Positions 33,938 to 44,073 of a DNA stretch of 64,000 nt are shown one piece after another. Where the stretch lies: positions 1-64,000 of the forward strand of contig DATFYM010000002.1 of the NCBI GenBank assembly GCA_035315065.1, written 5' to 3'. Every line of letters starts with the position of its first letter. Within the stretch, counting starts at the first letter, position 1. The notes under the pieces were generated by a model. That model saw nothing but the letters and a program-made list of their open reading frames with translations. It was not told where the DNA came from and ran no database searches. Origin of the DNA: DATFYM01 sp035315065. GTDB lineage: Bacteria; Acidobacteriota; Terriglobia; UBA7540. Position numbers and translations under genes: made by a program.

Positions 33938-34357
33938 CTCTTCTTGTTTCGCTACGGCCAGGCTCTTCCGGATGCCGTCGAGAACGCCGTTGACAAACTC
34001 CACCGACTCGTCGCCCGAAAACCGTCGCGCGATTTCGAGCGCTTCGTCGATAACCACGGCCGGCGGCGTTTCCGGGTGGTGCAACAGTTCGTACAGGGCC
34101 AGGCGCAGCAGGTTGCGGTCCACGGCGGCCATCCGCTCCAGGCGCCAGTTCGCGGCCTGGTCGCCGATCAAACGATCGAGCGACGGGATATCGGCCAGGG
34201 TCCCCTCAAACAGCTCCCGAGCGAAAGATAGCACTTCGGGATCGGCCTTTTGGGCGCGGAGGAAAGTGGAAAGGACGTGCTCCGGCGTGTGCTTTCCCAG
34301 TTCGCACTGGAAGAGCATTTGCAACGCGAGTTCCCGAGATTTTCGACGAGAAGCCAT
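33935..34357 (-). CDS. nusB: Transcription antitermination protein NusB
   Basis: 140 residues from ATG 34357 (MASRRKSRELALQMLFQCEL); the frame upstream is only translated repeat. NusB features are RELALQMLFQ in helix 1, IPSLDRLIGDQAANWRLERMAAVDRNLLRLALYELL in the middle and PPAVVIDEALEIARRFSGDESVEFVNGVLDGI at the end. It binds boxA RNA with NusE (S10) during rRNA transcription. Convergent with the mutase gene. It stands alone here rather than beside ribH, its common partner. Confidence 0.93.
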   Translation of the reverse strand: MASRRKSRELALQMLFQCELGKHTPEHVLSTFLRAQKADPEVLSFARELFEGTLADIPSLDRLIGDQAANWRLERMAAVDRNLLRLALYELLHHPETPPAVVIDEALEIARRFSGDESVEFVNGVLDGIRKSLAVAKQEE

Positions 34358-34362
34358 AGGAA

Positions 34363-34505
34363 GAAAGTCGAGAGTCGAAAGTCGAAAGTTCAAAGTCGAA
34401 AACAGCGAACGGTTTTCTTGTCCGTGAACGACGAATGATTGAACGGAAGTCGAGAGAGGGAGGTTCGCAACTTTCGACTTTCGACTCTCAACTTTCGACT
34501 TCTTC
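34363..34505. repeat. GAGTCGAAAGT word palindrome, copy 1
   Basis: Left arm GTCGAGAGTCGAAAGTCGAA and on, right arm CTTTCGACTTTCGACTCTCA and on, loop about 60 bases. Further copies are at 43948, 52011, 55937 (one arm) and 63894. It fills the whole nusB-crotonase gap. Confidence 0.85.
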
Positions 34506-34506
34506 G

Positions 34507-35289
34507 TCACTTGCCAACAAACTTCGCCGGCCGTTTTTCCAAGAATGCGCGCGTGCCTTCCTTCATATCCGCCGTCGTGCAGCAGAGGCCGAACAGGGTA
34601 GCTTCCAGAAACTCGCCCTCTTCCTGGGTCATCTCCATTCCGTGGTTGATGGCTTCCATAGAGAATCTCACCGCTAGCGGGCCGTTCGCCATGATCTTCC
34701 GTGCCAGAGCTTCGGCGGTGGCGATCAGGTCTTTCTGCGGCACCACTTGGTTCACCAACCCGATTCGATAAGCCTCCTGAGCGTTAATCGGCTCCCCGCT
34801 CAGGATCAGTTCCATGGCGCGGCATTTGCCGACCAGGCGGGAAAGGCGCTGCGTGCCGGCGTAGCCGGGGATGATGCCCAGCTTCACTTCCGGCTGACCC
34901 AGCCGCGCGTTGTCGCTCGCGATTCGCAGCGTACACGCCATGGCAAGCTCGCAGCCGCCGCCCAGCGCGTAGCCGTTGATGGCGGCGATCACCGGTTTGC
35001 CGAGGTTCTCGATCAAGTCAAGCACTCGCTGGCCGCGCGTCGAAGTTTCCTTGCCCTCCACCGGCGTCTGCACCGCCAGTTCGTTAATGTCGGCGCCGGC
35101 GACGAAGGCCTTTTCTCCTGATCCGGTCAGGATCACCGCGCGTACTTCGTCGTCCTTCTGAATATCTTCGAAGCAGGCACGCAGGTCCTGCATGACTTTG
35201 TGGTTGAGAGCGTTCAGTTTCTCGGGCCGATTCACCGTCACGGCGCCGATCCCGTCACGTTTCTCGTAGAGCAAAGTTTCGAAGGACAT
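34507..35289 (-). CDS. Enoyl-CoA hydratase (crotonase type)
   Basis: 260 residues from ATG 35289 with CGAGGAG upstream. The crotonase signatures are SFETLLYEKRDGIGAVTVNR, KAFVAGADINEL, the oxyanion-hole INGYALGGGCELAMACTLRIAS and the catalytic pair E/E region LGQPEVKLGIIPGYAGTQRL (E for hydration). C-terminal FLEKRPAKF is typical of short-chain hydratases. It probably makes 3-hydroxyacyl-CoA from crotonyl- or short enoyl-CoA. The 3-hydroxyacyl-CoA dehydrogenase lies upstream on the same strand, so the two can run consecutive steps of fatty-acid or butyryl-CoA metabolism. Confidence 0.92.
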   Translation of the reverse strand: MSFETLLYEKRDGIGAVTVNRPEKLNALNHKVMQDLRACFEDIQKDDEVRAVILTGSGEKAFVAGADINELAVQTPVEGKETSTRGQRVLDLIENLGKPVIAAINGYALGGGCELAMACTLRIASDNARLGQPEVKLGIIPGYAGTQRLSRLVGKCRAMELILSGEPINAQEAYRIGLVNQVVPQKDLIATAEALARKIMANGPLAVRFSMEAINHGMEMTQEEGEFLEATLFGLCCTTADMKEGTRAFLEKRPAKFVGK

Positions 35290-35340
35290 GTTGGACTCCT
35301 CGGGACAGACACTGGTCGGGTGCACAGCATAAGAGTGGGA

Positions 35341-35448
35341 AGAATCCACAGATTACGCAGATTACACAGAAGCAGGACACGATCTCTCGCTGGAATACGG
35401 CCGTTCCCGTCTTCTAATCCGTGCAATCTGCGAAATCTGTGGATTGTC
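35341..35448. repeat. AATCCACAGATTACGCAGATT palindrome, copy 4
   Basis: GAATCCACAGATTACGCAGA pairs with AATCTGCGAAATCTGTGGAT across a loop of about 50 bases. Confidence 0.85.
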
Positions 35449-35482
35449 CTCTCTTCTGTCGCGCACCCGCGCTGGTCTTACT

Positions 35483-36373
35483 TCACCTTTCCAGCATCCG
35501 GTTGGGCTTCGGATTCTTGGGCTCAGCGTAATCGTAGAAGCCCTTGCCGCTCTTTCGGCCGTACATGCCGGCTGTCACCATTCGCTTCAGCAGCGGTGGC
35601 GGCGCGAAGCGCGTTTCGCGATACTCGTTGAACAGGATCTCGGCAATGTAGTACGTCGTTTCAATACCGACGAAATCGAGCAGAGTCAGCGGTCCCATCG
35701 GGTGATTGCAGCCAAGCTTCATGGCGTTGTCGATGTCCTCGATGGTGCCGAAGCCTTCCTCGAGGGCGCGAACCGCGTCGAGCAAGTACGGGACCAGCAG
35801 CCGGTTGACGATGAAGCCGGCGCGGTCGGAGGTGAGGATGGGGGTCTTCCCAACTTGGCGCGCGTAAGCGAGTGCTGTCGCGATGACCGCGGGGTCCGTG
35901 ACTACGGTCTTCACTACTTCCACCAGCGTCATCAGCGGCACGGGGTTGAAAAAGTGCATGCCGATGAACTGCGGCCCGCGCTTGGTGGCGGTCATCATTT
36001 CGGTAATCGAAAGCGACGAAGTGTTGCTGGCGAAGGTGGCCTCGGGCTTCACGATCTTGTCGAGCGCGCCGTAAAGCTCGCGCTTCTGGCCGAGGTTCTC
36101 GATGATGGCTTCGATCACCAGGTCACAATCGGCAAAGTCCGCCAGTTCCGTCGTCGGCTTCAAGCGGCCGAGGGTCGCGGCTCTCTGGTCCGCGGTGATG
36201 GTTCCTTTGTCGACAAACTTGGCCAGGGATCTCTCGATGAACGACATTCCTTTACCCAGCAACTCGGGCGTCACTTCCCGCACTACGGTGGGAAAGCCTG
36301 CCATGGCGGCTACCTGGGCGATCCCTGAGCCCATCAGACCGCACCCCACCACGCCTACGTGACGAATCGCCAT
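35483..36373 (-). CDS. 3-hydroxybutyryl-CoA dehydrogenase
   Basis: 296 residues. The NAD-binding fingerprint is GVVGCGLMGSGIAQVAA near residue 6. FASNTSSLSI and IGMHFFNPVPLMTLVE carry the catalytic Ser-His-Glu residues, and ADRAGFIVNRLL-type and NHPMGPLTLLDFVG mark the C-terminal domain. GRKSGKGFYDY is the usual end. It oxidises 3-hydroxyacyl-CoA to 3-oxoacyl-CoA, or reduces acetoacetyl-CoA in the reverse direction. Length and motifs match the short monofunctional type. Start ATG 36373 has AAGGAGTCCAAGGT upstream. Confidence 0.94.
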   Translation of the reverse strand: MAIRHVGVVGCGLMGSGIAQVAAMAGFPTVVREVTPELLGKGMSFIERSLAKFVDKGTITADQRAATLGRLKPTTELADFADCDLVIEAIIENLGQKRELYGALDKIVKPEATFASNTSSLSITEMMTATKRGPQFIGMHFFNPVPLMTLVEVVKTVVTDPAVIATALAYARQVGKTPILTSDRAGFIVNRLLVPYLLDAVRALEEGFGTIEDIDNAMKLGCNHPMGPLTLLDFVGIETTYYIAEILFNEYRETRFAPPPLLKRMVTAGMYGRKSGKGFYDYAEPKNPKPNRMLER

Positions 36374-36427
36374 ACCTTGGACTCCTTATTCTCAAACTGA
36401 GGAATGCAGTGGTTTGAAATCGTCCCC

Positions 36428-36526
36428 GGCATGTCATTCTGAGCGAAGCGAAGAATCTCTCTTTCCATTTTGAAATGAAGACGAAGAGCGATTCGTCGCT
36501 TTGCTCAGAATGACATGCGGGCGAAA
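36428..36526. repeat. GTCATTCTGAGCGAAGCGAAG palindrome
   Basis: GGCATGTCATTCTGAGCGAA and on to GAATCTCTCT, with the complement GCTTTGCTCAGAATGACATG. Loop about 40 bases. Related to 24911-25096. Confidence 0.8.
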
Positions 36527-36614
36527 CTTGGGCGGTACCGAATCGCCGCTCAAATTGACAGCATACGCGGGTTTTGTTAGATTTTCAAAGGTAATGAAGA
36601 GGTCGTCATTTGGC

Positions 36615-36727
36615 CTGGGAGCGCGGGCGTCCCGCCCGCTCTTGCCCGCAGCTTCCAGTAACGCCATTAAGAATGAAGTAGGTCTCCGACGGCGGAAAAC
36701 AAGAGCGGGCGGGACGCCCGCGCTCCA
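36615..36727. repeat. GAGCGCGGGCGTCCCGCCCGCTC palindrome
   Basis: Arms of about 28 nearly perfect bases (36615-36643 and 36699-36727), each itself containing GGGCGTCCCGCCC. Loop about 55 bases. It ends 27 bases before lepA. Confidence 0.85.
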
Positions 36728-36754
36728 GTCCTTCCGAGCTCCTGTGCAGACAAC

Positions 36755-38557
<1,803 letters not shown>

Positions 38558-38581
38558 GCCGGATAGCAAGGTGGCGAAATC

Positions 38582-39571
38582 ATGGACGATCCGAATCTTC
38601 AAACGCCGGTGACGCCCGGTGAAAGCGCTGCGGCGCCAGTTGATGCTGACCGTGGCGGGCCCGTTCCCAGCCCTGGGCGTTCCGGGATCGAGGTGATCTT
38701 TCTAGGACCCAACGGCATTCGCGCCGGTTGGCGGCTGCTAATCTATTTCATCATCGCCGTTGTCGTTGGCGTCGTCTTGAGTCTCACAGCTAGACTGCTT
38801 GGGGTTCGGCCCACCAAAGGGTTCAGCCCAAGTATAGCGATCCTCGGCGAAGGTCTGCCTTTCTGTGCTCTGCTCACGGCGGCGGCGGTGATGGCTCGCA
38901 TCGAGCGGCGCTCATTTGCTGACTACGCCTTGCCCGGACGAGGCGCATTTGGAGCCAGGTTCTGGCAGGGAGTTGCGTGGGGCTTCGTTGCCCTTACCGC
39001 CCTGCTTCTCCTGATCCGCGCCGACCACGGATTCTCGTTCGGAAGTATGGCCTTGCACGGACGACCGCTCGCTTACTACGCCGTCCTCTGGGGCGTAGCG
39101 TTCTTACTGGTCGGTTTCTTCGAGGAGTTCTTGTTTCGTGGTTACGCGCTCTATACCCTCACCACCGGCATGGGTTTCTGGCCGTCAGCGCTTTTGCTCT
39201 CGGCAGCATTTGGCGCGGTACACCTTGGCAATGCGGGCGAATCGTGGATCGGTGGCGCGGCCGCTGGCCTCATCGGACTCTTCTTCTGTTTCACGGTGCG
39301 GCGCACCGGCAGCCTGTGGTTTGCCATCGGGCTGCACGCCATGTGGGACTACTCGGAGAGCTTCATTTACTCGGTGCCTGATAGCGGAGCTATGGTCACC
39401 GGCCACCTCCTCAATTCTTCCTTCCACGGCCCCGTCTGGCTCACCGGCGGCTCGGTGGGACCGGAAGGAAGCTGGCTGGTGTTTGCGGTCATCGCCGCGA
39501 TGTTCGTTGCCTTCGATCGATTGTACCGCAACGTGAAATTTCCGTTGCCATCGCCCCAAGGCCTAAAATGA
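38582..39571 (+). CDS. CPBP family intramembrane metalloprotease
   Basis: 329 residues with about eight membrane segments after a soluble N-terminal tail of some 40 residues. The family motifs are EEFLFRGYAL (EExxxR, about residues 180-189), the FGAVHLGNA histidine on the next helix, and GLHAMWDYSE near the end, which together bind the catalytic metal. Bacterial CPBP proteases are relatives of the eukaryotic Rce1 enzyme. The cellular substrate is unknown. Starts 24 bases after lepA, so probably cotranscribed. Confidence 0.88.
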   Translation: MDDPNLQTPVTPGESAAAPVDADRGGPVPSPGRSGIEVIFLGPNGIRAGWRLLIYFIIAVVVGVVLSLTARLLGVRPTKGFSPSIAILGEGLPFCALLTAAAVMARIERRSFADYALPGRGAFGARFWQGVAWGFVALTALLLLIRADHGFSFGSMALHGRPLAYYAVLWGVAFLLVGFFEEFLFRGYALYTLTTGMGFWPSALLLSAAFGAVHLGNAGESWIGGAAAGLIGLFFCFTVRRTGSLWFAIGLHAMWDYSESFIYSVPDSGAMVTGHLLNSSFHGPVWLTGGSVGPEGSWLVFAVIAAMFVAFDRLYRNVKFPLPSPQGLK

Positions 39572-39654
39572 AGCTCCTTCTTGCAACGCACGACTGACAA
39601 CCGACGACGGACGTAGAAATTCCGTCGAGGTACAGAATCGCCTGGGGGTAGGTC

Positions 39655-40137
39655 ATGGAACTTAAAATCATTACCATCCAAAAACCCGCCGACATGAATT
39701 TCATTCTTGGCCAGTCACACTTCATCAAGACAGTCGAGGACCTCTACGAGGCCATCGTCCAGACGGTGCCCGGCATGAAGTTCGGCATCGGCTTCTGCGA
39801 ATCGTCGGGACCGGGGCTGGTCCGGTATGCCGGCAACGACGCCCGGCTTATCGAGTTGGCGCAGCGGAACGCCCTGGCGCTTTCCTGTGGCCACTCGTTC
39901 ATCGTCTTCATGGAGGGTGGATTTCCCATCAACATTCTGAACACCATCAAGAACGTGCCCGAGGTCTGCCGGGTGTTTTGCGCGACGGCCAACCCCGTGG
40001 AAGTGATCGTGGCCGAGACCGAGCAGGGCCGGGGAATTCTGGGCGTGATCGACGGTGTGAAGACGAAAGGGATCGAGACCGAGGCCGATATCAAGGTCCG
40101 CAAGGAATTCTTGCGCAAGATCGGGTATAAACTGTAA
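39655..40137 (+). CDS. Adenosine-specific kinase family protein
   Basis: 160 residues, the usual length for the family first described from an archaeal adenosine-binding protein (PF04008). Conserved blocks are MNFILGQSHFIKTVEDLYEA, KFGIGFCESSGPGLVRYAGND, GHSFIVFMEGGFPINILNTIK, CRVFCATANPVEVIVAETEQ-type and GRGILGVIDGVKTKGIE. It is a small cytosolic protein said to bind adenosine; a true kinase activity is poorly established. Start ATG 39655 has GGGGGTAGGTC upstream. The downstream gap is filled by a palindrome. Confidence 0.88.
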   Translation: MELKIITIQKPADMNFILGQSHFIKTVEDLYEAIVQTVPGMKFGIGFCESSGPGLVRYAGNDARLIELAQRNALALSCGHSFIVFMEGGFPINILNTIKNVPEVCRVFCATANPVEVIVAETEQGRGILGVIDGVKTKGIETEADIKVRKEFLRKIGYKL

Positions 40138-40148
40138 AAAACTGTAAC

Positions 40149-40262
40149 TAAAATCAGAAGTCAGAAATTAGAAAGCAGAAATCAGAACGAAGACCGTCTT
40201 CTTTCTGATTTCTACTTTCTGATTTCTGATTTGACTTCTGATTCTACTTTCTGGTTTCTGAT
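40149..40262. repeat. CAGAAATCAGAA word palindrome, copy 1
   Basis: Left arm ATCAGAAGTCAGAAATTAGA and on, right arm TTCTGATTTCTACTTTCTGA and on to 40262. Relatives are at 47083-47170 and 60101-60295. It reaches six bases before the next start. Confidence 0.85.
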
Positions 40263-40267
40263 TCGTT

Positions 40268-40831
40268 ATGGTCCTGATCATCGACAACTACGATTCGTTT
40301 ACCTACAACCTGGTTCAGTACCTGGGCGAGTTGGGCGCATCGATCGAGGTGCGGCGCAACGACCAGGTGACGGTCGACGAAATCGAGCGCATGGCGCCGG
40401 AGCGCATCGTGATCTCGCCCGGCCCCAAGACCCCGAGCGACGCGGGTATCTGCCTCGATGTAATCCAAAGGCTCTCCGGACAAGTTCCCATCCTCGGTGT
40501 TTGTCTCGGCCACCAGGCGATTGGCCAGGCCTTCGGCGGCAAGGTGGTGCGCGCGCCCGAGATCATGCACGGCAAAACCAGCCAGATCGCGCACGACGGC
40601 AAGACTGTCTTTTCCGGGTTGCCCAACCCTTTCCCGGCCACACGCTACCATTCCTTGATCGTCGAGCGCACCCGCCTGCCCGATTGCCTGGAGATCTCCG
40701 CCACCTCGCCGGACGGCCTCATCATGGGACTGCGCCACAAACAAATGAAGGTGGAAGGCGTGCAATTCCATCCCGAGAGCGTGCTCACCGGCGCGGGAAA
40801 AGAGTTGCTGGCGAACTTCTTGAGGCTATGA
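40268..40831 (+). CDS. Anthranilate/aminodeoxychorismate synthase glutamine amidotransferase subunit
   Basis: 187 residues. Class I amidotransferase triad: C79 in GVCLGHQAIG, H168 and E170 in GVQFHPESVLT. It begins VLIIDNYDSFTYNLVQYLGE, as in TrpG/PabA, and has ISPGPKTPSDAGI. It hydrolyses glutamine and hands ammonia to a chorismate-binding partner for tryptophan or folate synthesis; one protein often serves both. The partner (trpE/pabB) is not in the window. No Shine-Dalgarno is visible because the palindrome ends just before the start. Confidence 0.93.
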   Translation: MVLIIDNYDSFTYNLVQYLGELGASIEVRRNDQVTVDEIERMAPERIVISPGPKTPSDAGICLDVIQRLSGQVPILGVCLGHQAIGQAFGGKVVRAPEIMHGKTSQIAHDGKTVFSGLPNPFPATRYHSLIVERTRLPDCLEISATSPDGLIMGLRHKQMKVEGVQFHPESVLTGAGKELLANFLRL

Positions 40832-40849
40832 TGGGAAAGTTCGCACCAG

Positions 40850-40930
40850 TCAGCGATCAGCAATCAGTAAGAAGGACGGGTTCGATAAAAGGCGGCCTGC
40901 TGATGGCTGAGGGCTGACGGCTGATTCCTT
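40850..40930. repeat. TCAGCGATCAGCAATCAG word palindrome
   Basis: Left arm CAGTCAGCGATCAGCAATCA, right arm GCTGATGGCTGAGGGCTGAC, short loop. It lies between convergent genes and might serve as a terminator. Confidence 0.65.
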
Positions 40931-40956
40931 CCATAAGCAATCGGCAGGACAGCGCG

Positions 40957-41376
40957 TCAGTCTTGGCCGATGGCCAGCACGAAGTACTGCGCCGGGCCGG
41001 TTCCCAGGTTGCGAACGCCATGTTCGTCGTTCGAGGAGACGAACGCCACCGAGCCCGGGCCGAGGCGCGAAGACCTACCGGCGATGGTCACCTCCAGCGC
41101 CCCTTCGCGTACAAAGAACATCTCTTCATGCATGTGGTGGTGGGGCGGGTGCGGTATCGCTCCGGGTGCCAGGCTGGTCTCGTGCAGCTCGATGTGGCAG
41201 CCAGCGTGGGTCATGCCGTCGAGAACGGCACGGAAGGCGTTACCGCCCGATGTTCGCACGGGGAGTTCCTCGAAGCGATACGCCTTCGAGATCAAGCTCG
41301 GACCTTCGGCTGCATGGCCCGTCGCAGCCACCAAAGCCGGCACTAACAAACATGCATCGCGGCGCGATATTTCCAT
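40957..41376 (-). CDS. Exported cupin-domain protein
   Basis: 139 residues from ATG 41376, with GGGAGG five bases upstream. MEISRRDACLLVPALVAATGHAAE is a Tat-like or Sec signal ending near residue 24. The single cupin barrel has the metal motif PHPPHHHMHEEMFFVREG (G-x5-HxH-x4-E) and motif 2 PGSVAFVSSNDEHGVRNLG. It binds a metal and perhaps a small aromatic or sugar ligand in the periplasm. The role is unassigned. It stands alone between convergent pabA-like and the same-strand ispF. Confidence 0.82.
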   Translation of the reverse strand: MEISRRDACLLVPALVAATGHAAEGPSLISKAYRFEELPVRTSGGNAFRAVLDGMTHAGCHIELHETSLAPGAIPHPPHHHMHEEMFFVREGALEVTIAGRSSRLGPGSVAFVSSNDEHGVRNLGTGPAQYFVLAIGQD

Positions 41377-41461
41377 GGAGCCTCCCGATGAGAAGCAGTG
41401 CGGCCGCTGTGGAATGCCCTCCAACAGAAAGGCAACAGGAGTTAGGGACTAGCCTTAGCCC

Positions 41462-41974
41462 CTAGCCCTTACTTGAGTCAGCAATCGAAACAACAAGTGC
41501 GACGGCGTCGGCGCGAACGGCCTCACCGTGCCCGACTGCGTCCATGCCTTCGCCAGTCTTAGCCTTAACGCTCACCTGGTCGGGTCGAATTCCCAAGGCT
41601 GCCGCGAGCTTTTCTTGCATCTGCGGAATGTAAGGCGCGAGCTTGGGTCGCTCGATTCCTACCGTGGAATCGATATTGACGATGGCATAGCCGGCGGCGG
41701 CGAGAAGCTTCGCCACCTCGCGCAGGAACCGGAGGCTCGAGGCATCCCGCCACTTCGGCGACCGGTTGGGAAAGTGCCGGCCGATGTCGCCCATCCCGGC
41801 GGCGCCGAGCAGAGCGTCACAGATAGCATGCGCCAGCGCGTCGCCATCCGAATGCCCCTCGGGGCCTTTTTCGAACCGAATGTCGACGCCGCCTAAGATC
41901 AGCTTCCGGCCAGCGACGAGGCGATGTACGTCGTTGCCGGAACCGATTCGGTATGCGCCCTGCGTTGGTTTCAT
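41462..41974 (-). CDS. ispF: 2-C-methyl-D-erythritol 2,4-cyclodiphosphate synthase
   Basis: 170 residues. RIGSGNDVHRLVAGRKLILGG carries the zinc-binding D-x-H. HSDGDALAHAICDALLGAAGMGDIG and the C-terminal KAKTGEGMDAVGHGEAVRADAVALV are diagnostic. It cyclises CDP-methylerythritol-2-phosphate in the MEP isoprenoid pathway. Its ATG overlaps the ispD stop by four bases, so the two are translationally coupled. Confidence 0.96.
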   Translation of the reverse strand: MKPTQGAYRIGSGNDVHRLVAGRKLILGGVDIRFEKGPEGHSDGDALAHAICDALLGAAGMGDIGRHFPNRSPKWRDASSLRFLREVAKLLAAAGYAIVNIDSTVGIERPKLAPYIPQMQEKLAAALGIRPDQVSVKAKTGEGMDAVGHGEAVRADAVALVVSIADSSKG

Positions 41975-42684
41975 GCGGGCAAGTGACCAGTCGCCTTTTC
42001 TGCTCGCTCCTGCGCGATGTAGAGCCTCGCCAGCGGAAGGTCCGTGGGCTTGGTGATTTTGATGTTGCGGTCGGAGCCCATCAACACCGTCACTTGGTGT
42101 CCCAGCCTCTCTACCAGGCTCGACTCATCGGTTCCATTGAAGCCATCCTCGACGGCGCGGTTGATAGCTTCGCGGAGCAGGTCCGCGCGAAACGCCTGCG
42201 GGGTCTGCGCCAGAACGATGCGCTCGCGCGGCAGCGTGCCCAGAATGGTGCGCTGCTGCACCTGCTTAACGGTATCCACGCTGGGGACGCCCAGAATCAC
42301 CGCGCCCTGGCTGCGGGCCGCTTCCACCACCCGGCGGATGATATCTACGTCCACGAAAGGCCGCACGGCGTCGTGGACCACCACCACTTCCGTGGCCGGC
42401 GGCGCCTGAGCCAAAGCACGCGCCACCGTTTCCTGTCGCGTCGCGCCGCCCGTCACCAGGCGCACCGTCTTGCCGAACCCCTCGCGGTCGATATCGCTTT
42501 GAGCGCGCTCCCGGTCCTCGTCGCGGAGCGCCAGCAGAACCTCGTCGATCACGTCGCACGCCGCAAACTTGCGCAACGTGTAGATAAAGATCGGCACGCC
42601 CTCCAGGGAGAGAAACTGCTTGGGGGTGTCGGTCCCCATCCGGACACCCAGGCCGGCGGCGGGAATGATGGCAAGCACACTCAT
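41971..42684 (-). CDS. ispD: 2-C-methyl-D-erythritol 4-phosphate cytidylyltransferase
   Basis: 237 residues. IPAAGLGVRMGTDTPKQFLSL is the cytidylyltransferase loop. VHDAVRPFVD is the family signature, followed by TVKQVQQRTILGTLPRERI and LAQTPQAFRADLL. It joins CTP to methylerythritol phosphate, third step of the MEP pathway, immediately upstream of ispF. The PIN/TRAM gene precedes it on the same strand, as in other bacteria, but a 140-base palindrome separates them here. Confidence 0.96.
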   Translation of the reverse strand: MSVLAIIPAAGLGVRMGTDTPKQFLSLEGVPIFIYTLRKFAACDVIDEVLLALRDEDRERAQSDIDREGFGKTVRLVTGGATRQETVARALAQAPPATEVVVVHDAVRPFVDVDIIRRVVEAARSQGAVILGVPSVDTVKQVQQRTILGTLPRERIVLAQTPQAFRADLLREAINRAVEDGFNGTDESSLVERLGHQVTVLMGSDRNIKITKPTDLPLARLYIAQERAEKATGHLPA

Positions 42685-42686
42685 TT

Positions 42687-42825
42687 TATTGGTTCATTGA
42701 TCCATTGGTTCATTGCGCCATGGAAGGAACTGAGTCATTGAGCACTTGGTCGTTGAACGCACCCAGGTGACTTGGGGAGCGCTCTTTCCAATGGCCCAAT
42801 GACTCAATGGCTCAATGACTCAATT
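42687..42825. repeat. CAATGACTCAATGGCTC word palindrome, copy 1
   Basis: Left arm TTGGTTCATTGATCCATTGG and on, right arm CAATGGCCCAATGACTCAAT and on. Related copies: 46327-46479 and one arm at 55887-55910. Confidence 0.85.
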
Positions 42826-42828
42826 CTT

Positions 42829-43857
42829 CTACACCTTGCCGACCGGCTCTGCTGCGTCGACACGCGACCGGTCGTCGAACTTGCCAAAGATCATCCTGCC
42901 GGCCGTAGTTTGCAGGACGCTGGTGACGGCGATGTCTATGGTCTTGGAGATCATCTTGCGAGCGTTATCCACCACCACCATGGTACCGTCGTCAAGGTAA
43001 GCCACGCCCTGGTTGTATTCCTTGCCTTCCTTGAGGATAAACACGCGCATGGCCTCGCCCGGAAGCACAGCGGGCTTCAAGGCGTTAGCCAGCTCGTTTA
43101 CATTGAGCACCGGGACGCCCTGGAGTTGCGCCACCTTGTTCAGGTTGAAGTCGTTGGTGACGATCTTGCCCTCGTACACCTTGGCCAGCTCGATCAGCTT
43201 CAGATCGACGGCGCGCACCTGAGGGAAGTCGTCCTCCACGATCTGCACTTTAGGGCCCGTCATCTTCTGTATGCGCTGCAGGATGTCGAGCCCCCGGCGC
43301 CCGCGGTTGCGCTTGAGTGAGTCCGACGAATCGGCAATGAGCTGCAGCTCGCGCAGGACGAACTGGGGGATCACCAGTACTCCCTCTACGAAGCCGGTTT
43401 CGCAGACATCGGCGATGCGACCGTCGATGATGACGCTGGTATCCAGGATCTTATACGGGTTTTTCTGCTGCCGTTCGCCCGTGAACAGACCGCCCAGCGC
43501 CGCCAGGTTTAACATCTCGCCCTTATTGGCCCCCAGGGTCAAACCGACGTAGGCCATGAAGATGAGCAAGCTCACATGGAAAAAGGACAGTGAGGCGCGG
43601 TCGATAGACGTGAAGTTGAGCAGGTGGCTGATCATCAGTGCGCCCAGAATACCGAGAATCGAACCGACGGCGGCGCCAATCAGCCGCTTGAGGCTCGTCT
43701 TCTCCAGGCGCAGTTCGAACATAACGAAGAGAATGCCCACGGCCGTCCCCAACAGCGCGGAGTATAAATGCGAAAGCTGGAAAGGCCGGAGGTGGTAGGA
43801 AGCGGTCGCAAGAATAACAACGACGAGCAGTCTTACGATGATGAATTCCCACGACAT
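42829..43857 (-). CDS. Membrane PIN/TRAM-domain protein (YacL type)
   Basis: 342 residues. Four membrane helices occupy about residues 1-115. A PIN nuclease-like domain follows, DTSVIIDGRIADVCETGFVEG (acidic residues near 140-150) through VKIVTNDFNLNKVAQL-type, and a TRAM domain (about 275-335, AMRVFILKEGKEYNQGVAYLDDGTMVVVDNARK). Homologues precede ispD/ispF in many genomes. RNase or RNA-binding activity at the membrane is presumed, not proven. Confidence 0.9.
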   Translation of the reverse strand: MSWEFIIVRLLVVVILATASYHLRPFQLSHLYSALLGTAVGILFVMFELRLEKTSLKRLIGAAVGSILGILGALMISHLLNFTSIDRASLSFFHVSLLIFMAYVGLTLGANKGEMLNLAALGGLFTGERQQKNPYKILDTSVIIDGRIADVCETGFVEGVLVIPQFVLRELQLIADSSDSLKRNRGRRGLDILQRIQKMTGPKVQIVEDDFPQVRAVDLKLIELAKVYEGKIVTNDFNLNKVAQLQGVPVLNVNELANALKPAVLPGEAMRVFILKEGKEYNQGVAYLDDGTMVVVDNARKMISKTIDIAVTSVLQTTAGRMIFGKFDDRSRVDAAEPVGKV

Positions 43858-43947
43858 TGACGATCGACCTTCTTTCCGGGGTGTGGCTACCTCGCATGAA
43901 CCCCCCTCGGGGCTGACTGAGCCTCCGTTGGGCTGAGTATAACACCG

Positions 43948-44073
43948 AAGAAGTCGAGAGTCGAAAGTTGAAAGTCGAAAGTAAAGAACCCCTCTTCTCT
44001 CGACTTCCCTTCACCACTTGAGGTTTCGGGGTTCGGTACTTTCGACTTTCAACTCTCCACTTTCGACTTCTTC
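43948..44073. repeat. GAGTCGAAAGT word palindrome, copy 2
   Basis: AAGTCGAGAGTCGAAAGTTG and the complement CGACTTTCAACTCTCCACTT, loop about 55 bases. The right arm encodes the last seven residues and stop codon of the crotonase at 44049. Confidence 0.85.

Noticed and set aside
40231..40917. 228-codon frame overlapping the amidotransferase gene
   Set aside because: Shadow frame rich in Arg and Pro with no family; the amidotransferase frame has an intact catalytic triad.
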